A DNA stretch of 32,145 nt from Xenophilus azovorans DSM 13620 (GTDB taxonomy: Bacteria; Pseudomonadota; Gammaproteobacteria; Burkholderiales; Burkholderiaceae_C). The notes under the pieces are model-generated. The model had not been told where the DNA came from. It saw nothing but the letters and a program-made list of their open reading frames with translations, and did no database searches. The stretch spans positions 1 to 32,145 of the forward strand of contig NZ_JQKD01000052.1 of assembly GCF_000745855.1 (NCBI RefSeq). The letters run 5' to 3'. Numbering within the stretch: the first letter of the stretch is position 1; every line of letters starts with the position of its first letter. Made by a program: the position numbers and the translations under genes. This document shows positions 24,362-31,816 of the stretch, piece after piece.

Positions 24362-27300
24362 ATGAAAGCCGTCATCAGGGCCGCTCGGCCCTGTCGCGCC
24401 GCGCGTGCGCTTCTTGCGCTGCTGCTGTGCGCATTCACACTCGTCCAGCCCGCCCTTGCCGCTTCCGCCTCGGCGCCGCGCCTGCGCGTCGTGCCGGGCC
24501 TGGCCGAGCCGCTGGTGGCGAGCCGGCCCACGTCCGCCGCCGAGGACGCGGCCCTCGACGCCGCCCTGGCGGTCTTCAAGGCGCCGGCTGATCCGGCCGC
24601 CGACTTCCCCGAGCGGGCCGCATCGCTGGAAGCCTTCGCGCGCGAGCATCCGCGCAGCGGCTGGCGCGGCGCGATCCTGGCCAACCTGGGCGTGGGCTAC
24701 TACCAGGCCGGCTACTTCAGCCGGGCCATGGCGGCCTGGGAGCAGGCCTGGGAGGCCGCGCGCGACACGCGCGTCGACGCCTCGCCGGCGGCCCGGGCGC
24801 TGGCCGACCGCGCCCTGGGCGAACTCGCGCGCATGCACGCCCGCCTTGGGCGCGCGGACGATCTGCAGGCTCTGCTGGCCAGCATCCGCGGCCGTGAAGT
24901 CACCGGCGGCGCCACCGAGCTCATCGCCGGCGCCCGCGAGGCGCTGTGGAACTTCCGCAACGACCCGGGCCGCTCCTTCCTGTGCGGCCCCATGGCGCTG
25001 CGCAACCTGCTGGTCTCGGCCAAGGCGCCTGCCTCGCGCATCGACCTCATGGACGCGCAGCGCTCCGGCCCCGGCGGCTTCAGCCTGGCGCAGGTGTCGG
25101 ACCTGGCCCGGCGTGCGGGCATCGCCCACCGCCTGATCCATCGCCAGGGCGGCCAGGCCATCCCCGTGCCCTCGGTGGTCCACTGGAAGCTCGACCACTA
25201 CGCGGCCATCGTCGCGCAGCAGGACGGGCGCTACCTCGTGCAGGACCCCACCTTCGCCAGTGGCGACACCTGGGTGAGCGCGCGTGCGATCGAGGAGGAG
25301 TCCAGCGGCTACTTCCTCGTGCCCGAGGGCGCGGACCAGGCCCGTGCGGGTGCCGACCCCGGCTGGCGCCTGGCCAGCGCGCAGGAGGCGCGCCGCATCC
25401 ACGGCAAGGGCCAGACCAGCAACAGCGAGAGCGGCAACACCACGTCCGATTCCGAGAGCCTGGGGCCCACCTCATGCAATCGCATGTGCGAGACCAACGC
25501 CAAGCTCATGCTGGTGAGCCTGAACCTCAACGACACCCCCGTGGGCTACAACCCGCCCAAGGGCCCGCCGGTGCAGATCCGCCTGAGCTACAACCAGCGC
25601 GAGAGCGGCCAGCCGGCGGTCTTCGGCTTCTTCAACGTCAGCCCCAAGTGGTCGATGAGCGTGCTGTCCTGGATCGAGGACGATCCCGCGCGGCCCGGCA
25701 ACGGCGTGGTGCGCTTCGCGGCCGGCGGCGGCCACCTGGGCCCCCAGGACTACGTGAACTACGACAGCGCCAGCGGCACCTTCCGCCCCGAGCGCAAGAG
25801 CGGCGCCGTGCTCGCGCGGCTGCCCGCCACCGGCGCGGCCGCGTCCTATGAACTGCGCCACAGCGACGGCAGCCGCCATGTCTACGCGCACGCCGACGGT
25901 GCCACCGCGCGGCCGCGGCGCATGTTCCTCAGCCAGATCATCGACCCGGCAGGCAACGCGCTCACGTTCAACTACGACGCGCAACTGCGCCTGGCCTCCA
26001 TCACCGACGCCACCGGCCGCCACACCACCTTCTCGTACGACGCGCCGGCCTCGCCGCTGCTGGTCAGCCGCATCACCGACCCCTTCGGGCGGCATGCCGA
26101 CCTGGGCTACGACGGCCAGGGACGGCTCGTGTCCATCACCGACGTCATCGGCATCACCTCCGCCTTCAGCTACGACGCGAGCGGCCTCATCAACGCGATG
26201 ACCACGCCCTACGGCACCAGCCGCTTCGCCTACGGGCAGAGCGCCGCCATCAACGGCCGCTACCTGGAGATCACCGATCCGCTCGGGCTGACCGAGCGGC
26301 TGGAGTTCCGCCACGGCGCTGCCGGCATCCCCGCCTCGGAGGCGTCGGTCCCCTCGGTGCAGGGGCCGCTGGCCAACAACAACCTGAACAACCGCAACAC
26401 CTTCTACTGGGACAAGCATGCCCAGGCCGTCGCCCCCGGCCAGTACGCCGCCGCGCGCATCACGCACTGGCTGCACAACCCCGCAGGCCTGACCTCGCCC
26501 ATCGTCGAGAGCACCAAGGCGCCGCTGGAGAGCCGCATCTGGCGCCAGTACCCTGGTCAAACGGGTTCTGGCTTCCACGAAGGCACCTCGGGCCTGCCTC
26601 ACCGGATCTCCCGGGTGCTCGACGGCGGCATCACCCAGCTCACGCGCTTCGAGCGCAACGCCTGGGGCAAGCCCACCGCCGTCACCGACCCGGCCGGGCG
26701 CATCCTGCACCTGGGCTACGCCGACAACGGCATCGACCTGGTGAGCGTGCAGCGCCAGGGCCCCACAGGCGCCGCCGAGACCCTCGCCACCTTCACCTAC
26801 GACCACCGGCACCTGCCCCTGACCCACACCGACGCGGCCGGCCAGACCACCCGCTACGCCTGGGACGGTGCCGGCCTGCTCGAAAGCGTCACCGACCCGC
26901 TGGGCCAGACCACCCGCTACGCGCGCGACGGCCTGGGGCGCCTCACGGCCATCGTCAACCCCGACGGCAGCACGCGCCTGGCGCTCGCATACGACGCCTT
27001 CGACCGCGTGGCCCGCAGCACCGACTCCGAGGGCTACGCCAGGACCTTCGAGTACGACGCGCTCGACCGCCTCACCCGCGTGGGCTACCCCGACGGCACG
27101 AGCACCGAATACACCTACGACCGATTGGACCTGGTGGCCGTGCGCGACCGCCTGGGCCGCACCACGCGCTACGCGTGGGACGCCAACCGGCGCCTGGTCA
27201 GCCGCACCGACCCCCTGGGCCAGACCACCGCCTACGCGTGGCATCCCAACGGCGCGCTGGCCGCCATCACCGATCCCAAGGGCAACACCACCGCCTGGGA

Positions 27301-29662
27301 CATCGACCTGCAGGGCCGCCCCGTCGCCAAGCGCCATGCCGACGGCAGCACCGAGACCTACGCCTGGAACATCAGCGGCCAGCTCGCCGCCGTCACCGAC
27401 GCCCAAGGCCAGCGCCGCACCTACGCCTACACCGTCGACGGCCTGCCCGCGGCCATCGGCTACCCGGGCGCACAGGTGCCCACCGCGGGCGTGAGCTACG
27501 GCTACGACTCCGTTCACCCGCGCGTGACCACCATGACCGACGGCGTGGGCACCACCACCTACGCCTGGCACCCGGCGGGCACGCCGGGCGCGCTGCAACT
27601 GGCCGGCATCACCGTGCCGGTGGCAGGTGCGGGCGGCCTGAGCGAGACGCAGAGCTACACCTACGACGCGCTGGGCCGCCCGAGCGGGCGCAGCATCGCG
27701 CCCTCGCAGGGACAAGGCCAGGGCGCCGTCGAAACCTTCGGCTACGACGCGCTGGGCCGGCGCATCGTGCACGGCAACCCGCTGGGCGAGTTCCGCTACA
27801 GCCACCTGGGCGCCAGCGCGCGCGTGACCGGCGTGCGAAGCGCCAACGGCCCGCTCGTGCAGATGCGCTACGACACGCCGCTGGGCGACCTGCGGCTGCG
27901 AGGCATCGGCTACGCCGACGCCGGCGGCCATCCGTTGGCCGGCTACGGGTATCGCTACGACGCCGAGGGCAATGTGCTCGAGTTCGCCGAGGCGCTGCCG
28001 GGCAAGGCGCTGGAGGGGGCTGTGGTGCCGCTCCCGCCGTCCTCGTCGCCGCCGGCTGCCTCACCCCGCACTGCGGCACCGGCGGCGCCGGTGCTTGCGG
28101 TGGCGGCGTTTGCCGCGCTGGCGCTGGCCGTGGCGCTGTGGCCGGCGCGCCGGCTGCGCCCGTCCCGCCTGCGGCGCTGGGCCCGCGTCGGCGCACCGCT
28201 GCTGGCGCTGAGCCTGGCGGCCAGTTGCGGCGGCGGGGGCTCCGGTGGCGCGGGCGGCTGGTGGCCCGGGGGTTCAAGTGGAGATGGCGCAGGCGGCGGG
28301 CCGGTCGGCACCGCGCCAGGGCCAGGCGCGGGCACGGGCACGGGCGCTGGCGCCGGTACGGGGCCTGGTTCGGGCCCCGGCGCGCCTGCCGAGCCGCGCG
28401 CCCGGATCACCACCTACACCTACGACGCGGCCGCGCGTCTGACCAGCGCCAGCATGGCCTTGGACCTGCCGGGCTCGCCCGCCGGGCCGTTGCGCCGCTT
28501 CGAGTGGGACGCGGCCTCCAACCTCGCGGGCATCGCCGTGGGCGACAGCACCCGGCAACTGCCGGCCAACGCGACCAATGCGCTGGCCGAGGGCAGCTAC
28601 GACGCCAGCGGCAATCCATTGAAGCTCGGCGCCTCCACCTTCCAGTGGGACGGCGCCCACCGCCTCGTCGAACACGACAACGGCGCCGTGCAGTCCTCCT
28701 TCACCTACGACGGGCAGGGGCGTGTCGTGCGCATCGTCGAGCGAATGGGCGGCGCCGTCGTGGCCGACAGGGCGTATGTGTGGTGCGGCACCGTGCGCTG
28801 CGTGGAGCGCGACAACACGCTGGCGGGCTCGCCGGTCGCGCGGCGCTACTTCGAGCAGGGCGTGCTGGACCTGCGCACGGGCTCCGAGCCCCTGTACTAC
28901 GCGCAGGACGCCCTGGGCAGCGTGCGCCAGCTCATCGACGCGCAGGGCAACGTGCGGGCGCGCTACGACTACGAGCCCTTCGGCCAGCGCAGTCGCACCG
29001 AGGGCGATCTGGCGTCGCAACTGGGCTTCGCGGGGCTGTGGCGGCATGACGCCAGCGGATTGGACCTGGCGGTCTGGCGCGGCTATGACGCTTCGCGCGG
29101 CAGGTGGCTCAACCGCGATCCGATCGGGGAGGATGGGGGGCTGAACCTGTATGGGTATGTAGAAGGAAATCCAATCAACTATGTTGATCCGGATGGCCTA
29201 CAGGCCGTGCCGATGCCTTCACCCTGGGGGCCGGTGCCTTGGCCTGTTCCTCCTGGTAGTGGTTCATCATCGCCATCGGGGCTGCGTGATCCGGATACAG
29301 GCAACATCATTCCGCCCAAGCCGTTGCGCCTGCCTTGGGCGGAGGCGATCGGGAACGCTTGCAACTCCGCGGCCGATCGGCTGAAAGACTGGTTGTTCTC
29401 CACTGGTAGCAGCAATCCGATACAAGGAGACCCCGGATGTGAAGTTGACTGCTTCAACAAGAAGGGCAATAGGAAGCAAACACGCCGATACGGCCCCGAC
29501 GGTTATCCAGAAACAGATACGGATTGGGATCACAGTCATGATGGATTGGGTTCACCTCATTCCCACGACTGGACACGCCCAACCGACGGCAGTGCTCCAA
29601 CTCACCAAGACCGAGGTCCTGGAAGAGCACCTGCCCCAGGCGACCCCGGAATCCCGAAGTAG
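24362..29662 (+). CDS. RHS/YD-repeat polymorphic toxin with N-terminal C39-like peptidase domain
   Basis: This 1766-residue protein has a signal peptide to about residue 33 (QPALA|A). A helical TPR-like region (about 60-190) leads into a C39-like cysteine peptidase region with FLCGPMAL (C208), DHYAAIV (H279) and QDP (D295). The Gln normally six residues before Cys is not present. From about 510 there are many YD repeats (x-YDxxGRLxxxTDPxGxxTxY). Around residues 1239-1289 a membrane helix and a lipobox-like ALSLAASC (C1289) interrupt the repeats, followed by a Gly-rich linker. The RHS core then ends RGRWLNRDPIGEDGGLNLYGY … DPDGL (D1609). The last 155 residues are the variable toxin tip, rich in His/Asp (DTDWDHSHDGLGSPHSHDW … RGPGR). 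The tip is probably released inside the shell and delivered to competitors. The activity is unassigned; a metal-dependent nuclease is a guess from the His/Asp pattern. Confidence 0.88.
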   Translation: MKAVIRAARPCRAARALLALLLCAFTLVQPALAASASAPRLRVVPGLAEPLVASRPTSAAEDAALDAALAVFKAPADPAADFPERAASLEAFAREHPRSGWRGAILANLGVGYYQAGYFSRAMAAWEQAWEAARDTRVDASPAARALADRALGELARMHARLGRADDLQALLASIRGREVTGGATELIAGAREALWNFRNDPGRSFLCGPMALRNLLVSAKAPASRIDLMDAQRSGPGGFSLAQVSDLARRAGIAHRLIHRQGGQAIPVPSVVHWKLDHYAAIVAQQDGRYLVQDPTFASGDTWVSARAIEEESSGYFLVPEGADQARAGADPGWRLASAQEARRIHGKGQTSNSESGNTTSDSESLGPTSCNRMCETNAKLMLVSLNLNDTPVGYNPPKGPPVQIRLSYNQRESGQPAVFGFFNVSPKWSMSVLSWIEDDPARPGNGVVRFAAGGGHLGPQDYVNYDSASGTFRPERKSGAVLARLPATGAAASYELRHSDGSRHVYAHADGATARPRRMFLSQIIDPAGNALTFNYDAQLRLASITDATGRHTTFSYDAPASPLLVSRITDPFGRHADLGYDGQGRLVSITDVIGITSAFSYDASGLINAMTTPYGTSRFAYGQSAAINGRYLEITDPLGLTERLEFRHGAAGIPASEASVPSVQGPLANNNLNNRNTFYWDKHAQAVAPGQYAAARITHWLHNPAGLTSPIVESTKAPLESRIWRQYPGQTGSGFHEGTSGLPHRISRVLDGGITQLTRFERNAWGKPTAVTDPAGRILHLGYADNGIDLVSVQRQGPTGAAETLATFTYDHRHLPLTHTDAAGQTTRYAWDGAGLLESVTDPLGQTTRYARDGLGRLTAIVNPDGSTRLALAYDAFDRVARSTDSEGYARTFEYDALDRLTRVGYPDGTSTEYTYDRLDLVAVRDRLGRTTRYAWDANRRLVSRTDPLGQTTAYAWHPNGALAAITDPKGNTTAWDIDLQGRPVAKRHADGSTETYAWNISGQLAAVTDAQGQRRTYAYTVDGLPAAIGYPGAQVPTAGVSYGYDSVHPRVTTMTDGVGTTTYAWHPAGTPGALQLAGITVPVAGAGGLSETQSYTYDALGRPSGRSIAPSQGQGQGAVETFGYDALGRRIVHGNPLGEFRYSHLGASARVTGVRSANGPLVQMRYDTPLGDLRLRGIGYADAGGHPLAGYGYRYDAEGNVLEFAEALPGKALEGAVVPLPPSSSPPAASPRTAAPAAPVLAVAAFAALALAVALWPARRLRPSRLRRWARVGAPLLALSLAASCGGGGSGGAGGWWPGGSSGDGAGGGPVGTAPGPGAGTGTGAGAGTGPGSGPGAPAEPRARITTYTYDAAARLTSASMALDLPGSPAGPLRRFEWDAASNLAGIAVGDSTRQLPANATNALAEGSYDASGNPLKLGASTFQWDGAHRLVEHDNGAVQSSFTYDGQGRVVRIVERMGGAVVADRAYVWCGTVRCVERDNTLAGSPVARRYFEQGVLDLRTGSEPLYYAQDALGSVRQLIDAQGNVRARYDYEPFGQRSRTEGDLASQLGFAGLWRHDASGLDLAVWRGYDASRGRWLNRDPIGEDGGLNLYGYVEGNPINYVDPDGLQAVPMPSPWGPVPWPVPPGSGSSSPSGLRDPDTGNIIPPKPLRLPWAEAIGNACNSAADRLKDWLFSTGSSNPIQGDPGCEVDCFNKKGNRKQTRRYGPDGYPETDTDWDHSHDGLGSPHSHDWTRPTDGSAPTHQDRGPGRAPAPGDPGIPK
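28730..29157 (+). repeat. RHS core-end repeat, copy 1
   Basis: This is the 3' end of the RHS core in the main gene. It is repeated in the same direction about 1.68 kb downstream (30413-30845), nearly identical with scattered substitutions, one 6-bp length difference (LRTGSEP versus LRTEPQGQA) and one G fewer in the terminal G-run. Homology stops 17 bp after the G-run (CTGAACCTGTATGGGTA), just where the variable tip begins. Confidence 0.92.
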
Positions 29663-29703
29663 GTGCCAAGGTATTTTTCTATTAAGACAACGAGGTGTTT
29701 CTC

Positions 29704-29964
29704 ATGGTGTTTCTTGCAATTACAAGCAATGGCCTGGTAAGGGCCATACAGGCAGCAGCCAAGACCGGTGACAATGTCTGGTGCGGCGCCGATGCGATTT
29801 GTGAAATTCACGACTCTCATTCTGAATTCCGAGGTCTTTCCCGCTTCAACTATGCGTTGCAGGGGGAGGGGCAGGCTGTGATTCAAGATGCTGTGCAGAC
29901 GATCCGAGAGCACCATCCAGGAGAAATTATTTGGATTGAGAGTGTCTCTGATAGCGAGCCCTGA
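29704..29964 (+). CDS. Candidate immunity protein for the main RHS tip
   Basis: This 86-residue protein starts at ATG 29704, with GAGG at 29692-29695. It reads MVFLAITSNGLVRAIQAA, NVWCGADAICE and ends EHHPGEIIWIE; acidic and soluble, with no signal or membrane helix. I do not recognise a named family. Position 41 bp after a toxin-tip gene, small size and acidic charge are typical of immunity proteins. Base composition is lower in GC than the RHS core, as expected for an exchangeable toxin-immunity cassette. Confidence 0.6.
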   Translation: MVFLAITSNGLVRAIQAAAKTGDNVWCGADAICEIHDSHSEFRGLSRFNYALQGEGQAVIQDAVQTIREHHPGEIIWIESVSDSEP

Positions 29965-30106
29965 CCTTGTTTATTGGCTGCTGAGTCCTTTGCTTCATAT
30001 CGGAGGAAAGTACTTGGTTGTCCTTGTCGGAGTTGTCATGCTGATCGTTGCATTTCTGCTTCCGAAAAAGAAGTCCGCATGTCCATGGGTACGACCAAAC
30101 TGGTAA
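29942..30106 (+). CDS. Possible small membrane protein
   Basis: A GTG at 29942 opens a frame of 54 residues with two hydrophobic stretches (PDLVYWLLSPLLHIGG and YLVVLVGVVMLIVAFLLP) and a basic end PKKKSACPW. It overlaps the end of the previous gene by 23 bp. No good RBS precedes it. It could be a small membrane immunity or accessory protein, or merely a chance hydrophobic frame in degenerate cassette DNA. Confidence 0.3.
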   Translation: MSLIASPDLVYWLLSPLLHIGGKYLVVLVGVVMLIVAFLLPKKKSACPWVRPNW

Positions 30107-30159
30107 CAAGATTCGTGACCCAATGGCCTGCAATGACTCACATTTTCCACTTCGATCAT
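30073..30159 (+). pseudogene. Possible degenerate toxin-tip fragment
   Basis: A short frame reads RKRSPHVHGYDQTGNKIRDP and ends at a stop near 30159, without a start or RBS. The PHVHGYD stretch faintly recalls the PHSHDW of the main RHS tip. It may be the tail of an older displaced toxin cassette. The evidence is thin. Confidence 0.2.
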
Positions 30160-30173
30160 GAGGCTGTGCTGAC

Positions 30174-30353
30174 ATGAACGAACGAACTCCGCATGTGTAT
30201 GAATTTGCCAATGGCGAAATCAACGTCTGGGTTGATCCAGGTGGGGCAATCTGCATCAAGACCCGCAATGAATTCAATGACCCCGTTGAACTTGCAGAGC
30301 ATGATGCTCTTGCGCTTGCTGAACTTCTGATTGCTCTTGCTGAGAAGCAGTGA
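30174..30353 (+). CDS. Small acidic hypothetical protein, possible immunity protein
   Basis: This 59-residue protein starts with MNERTPHVYEFANGEINVW and ends with HDALALAELLIALAEKQ, with DPGGAICIKTRNEFNDPVEL between. The order of strands then a Leu/Ala-rich C-terminal helix looks like a real folded domain. It is acidic, with no signal. The ATG overlaps a TGA (ATGA) of an upstream frame, suggesting coupling to something now degraded. It sits just before the displaced RHS copy, a place where orphan immunity genes accumulate. I know similar short proteins as hypothetical only. Confidence 0.55.
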   Translation: MNERTPHVYEFANGEINVWVDPGGAICIKTRNEFNDPVELAEHDALALAELLIALAEKQ

Positions 30354-30412
30354 GCGGAAAAGAGAAGCGTTGGACTCATGCTCCGGGTCGCCGCTCCCAG
30401 TAGGGTGTCCAT

Positions 30413-30845
30413 CGCATCGTCGAGCGCATGGGCGGCGCCGTCGTGGCCGACAGGGCGTATGTGTGGTGCGGCACCGTGCGCTGCGTGGAGCGCGACAACA
30501 CGCTGGCGGGCTCGCCGGTCACGAGGCGCTACTTCGAGCAAGGGGTGCTTGACCTGCGCACCGAGCCGCAGGGGCAGGCGCTGTACTACGCGCAGGATGC
30601 GCTGGGCAGCGTGCGCCAACTCATCGACGCGCAGGGCAACGTCCGGGCGCGCTACGACTACGAGCCCTTCGGGCAGCGCAGCCGCACCGAAGGCGATCTG
30701 GACTCGCAGATGGGGTTTGCGGGGCTGTGGAAGCATGAGGCCAGCGGGCTGGACCTGGCGGTCTGGCGCGGCTACGACGCCTCGCGCGGCAGGTGGCTCA
30801 ACCGCGATCCGATCAGGGAGGACGGGGGCTGAACCTGTATGGGTA
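30413..30845 (+). repeat. RHS core-end repeat, copy 2 (displaced)
   Basis: Direct repeat of 28730-29157. Offset is 1683 bp before the 6-bp length difference and 1688 bp at the end, the net change being +6 and -1. The -1 is in a G-run: 29135-29140 has six G, 30824-30828 has five. Confidence 0.92.
30428..30832 (+). pseudogene. Displaced RHS core fragment, frameshifted before its tip
   Basis: This frame encodes 134 residues of the RHS core end (GGAVVADRAYVWCGTVRCVE … RGRWLNRDPIREDGG) and stops at 30832. It has no signal peptide, repeats or convincing RBS at the ATG at 30428. The five-G run at 30824-30828 shifts the frame by -1 relative to the main gene, so the conserved LNLYGY motif and the toxin tip continue in another frame. 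This is the layout of an orphan RHS tip, normally silent until recombined with the full gene. Confidence 0.8.
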
Positions 30846-31356
30846 CGCCGCAGCCAATCCGCTGCGCTACACGGATCCCGAAGGGCTGAATCCCGCAGAG
30901 GCTCTTCGAGCGGTCTGCGCGGCCAACCCGCTGCTATGCCTGGGCGGTGCGGCCACCATCGCGTGCTGGGCCGATCCGGCTTGCAAGGGTGGTTTGCAGG
31001 ATGGAATAAAGCAATGCATCAGCGCGGCCGATCGGATCAAGGATCGGATGTTTTCGGAGGGGGAGACAGAAGACGACGAGGGGTGCATCTATTGCGTGAA
31101 AGGAGACAAGACGAGTTCGGGCAAGGACTACATAGGTTCGACTGACGACATGGATCAACGGAAGCGTGACAAGTCCGACGGTCGTGATCGCAATGGAGCC
31201 GAGATTGTGGATACCTATCCAAAGGGAGACAGAGACGCGCGGCGCCGAGCGGAGCAAAATGCCATCAATGCCCGGGGCGGGGTCAATAATTTGGACAATC
31301 ACCGCAATGAGATCGCCCCCCGGAAGTGGCCAAGCAAAGGAGTTGACTCCCCATGA
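30793..31356 (+). CDS. Orphan RHS tip with GIY-YIG nuclease domain
   Basis: The open frame starts at a GTG (30793), but native sequence begins at GLNLYGYAAANPLRYTDPEGL, the end of the RHS core. About 187 residues. A linker with AADRIKDRMFSEGE leads to the toxin domain: GCIYCVKGDK (97-106), KDYIGSTDDMDQR (111-123), RRRAEQNAINARGG with E154, and a final NNLDNHRNEIAPRKW. The G-x-IY and YIG pair, Arg123, Glu154 and trailing Asn match GIY-YIG endonucleases, so the tip likely cuts DNA. Without the upstream core in frame it has no delivery route. The next gene starts in its stop codon (ATGA). Confidence 0.72.
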   Translation: MAQPRSDQGGRGLNLYGYAAANPLRYTDPEGLNPAEALRAVCAANPLLCLGGAATIACWADPACKGGLQDGIKQCISAADRIKDRMFSEGETEDDEGCIYCVKGDKTSSGKDYIGSTDDMDQRKRDKSDGRDRNGAEIVDTYPKGDRDARRRAEQNAINARGGVNNLDNHRNEIAPRKWPSKGVDSP

Positions 31357-31682
31357 GCGACGAAACTAATCTAAATCAACGCCCGATCCCCGAGGCTGCC
31401 CTACGAGACAAAGACGCTGTTGAGATGCTTCGCGTCTGGATTGCGGAAAGGGGATTGCACTGTTCAATAAAAGTAGGCATGTATCGAGAGACAACCAGAG
31501 TGCCTGAAGAGGTGGCTTGGGGAAAAATCCTGGCTGATGTTGCAAAACATGTTGCCAATGCTCTCGAGACGGGCTATTCAACGAGAGCTGATGAATCTCT
31601 GAAAAAAATTCAAGCTAACTTTATTAAAGAACTTGAGGCATCCACGTCACTTGCCAAGGGCGGATTCGTCCAAAAGCACTAG
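31353..31682 (+). CDS. DUF5076 domain protein, candidate immunity to the GIY-YIG tip
   Basis: This 109-residue protein has a 4-bp overlap with the nuclease tip, and AAGGAG at 31337-31342. The sequence PIPEAALRDKDAVEMLRVWI … AWGKILADVAKHVANALE is the DUF5076 pattern, a small cytosolic family of unknown function. The strict overlap with the toxin tip, small size and low-GC composition suggest it neutralises the GIY-YIG nuclease. The tail after about residue 88 (SLKKIQANFIKELEAS) is helical and charged. No experimental role for DUF5076 is known to me. Confidence 0.7.
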   Translation: MSDETNLNQRPIPEAALRDKDAVEMLRVWIAERGLHCSIKVGMYRETTRVPEEVAWGKILADVAKHVANALETGYSTRADESLKKIQANFIKELEASTSLAKGGFVQKH

Positions 31683-31723
31683 TTAGTCCGCCCTGAACAA
31701 TTCAGTTCTTCAGGCGATCACCC

Positions 31724-31816
31724 ATGCCCGATCGCGCAAGTGCAGGCTCGGCGCGGCCAAGAGGCAAGCCAGCTTTGAAGAAGCCAAACGAATGGCGTGA
31801 TCCGGTTACCGGAGAT
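31724..31816 (+). pseudogene. Short ORF truncated by the IS66 element
   Basis: An ATG at 31724 opens a frame reading MPDRASAGSARPRGKPALKK followed by PNEWRDPVTGD, and then runs into the IS66 end at about 31817. The basic, Pro/Gly-rich peptide does not match a family I know. The RBS is weak. It might be the start of another cassette gene. Translation past 31817 uses antisense transposase sequence and is not meaningful. Confidence 0.3.

Noticed and set aside
25900-27800. Repeated DNA pattern suggestive of a CRISPR or satellite array
   Set aside because: The periodicity comes from degenerate YD protein repeats; repeat units differ at DNA level and contain no constant spacers.
25472-27931. An 819-residue open frame on the minus strand inside the RHS gene (and a 430-residue one at 24110-25402)
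   Set aside because: Antisense to a strongly supported RHS reading frame; long frames are expected opposite GC-rich repeated YD codons, and the translation shows no known domain.
29974-30177. A 67-residue frame upstream of the 59-residue ORF
   Set aside because: No RBS, unnatural composition, overlaps the hydrophobic frame; only its stop codon overlap with the next ATG is of interest.
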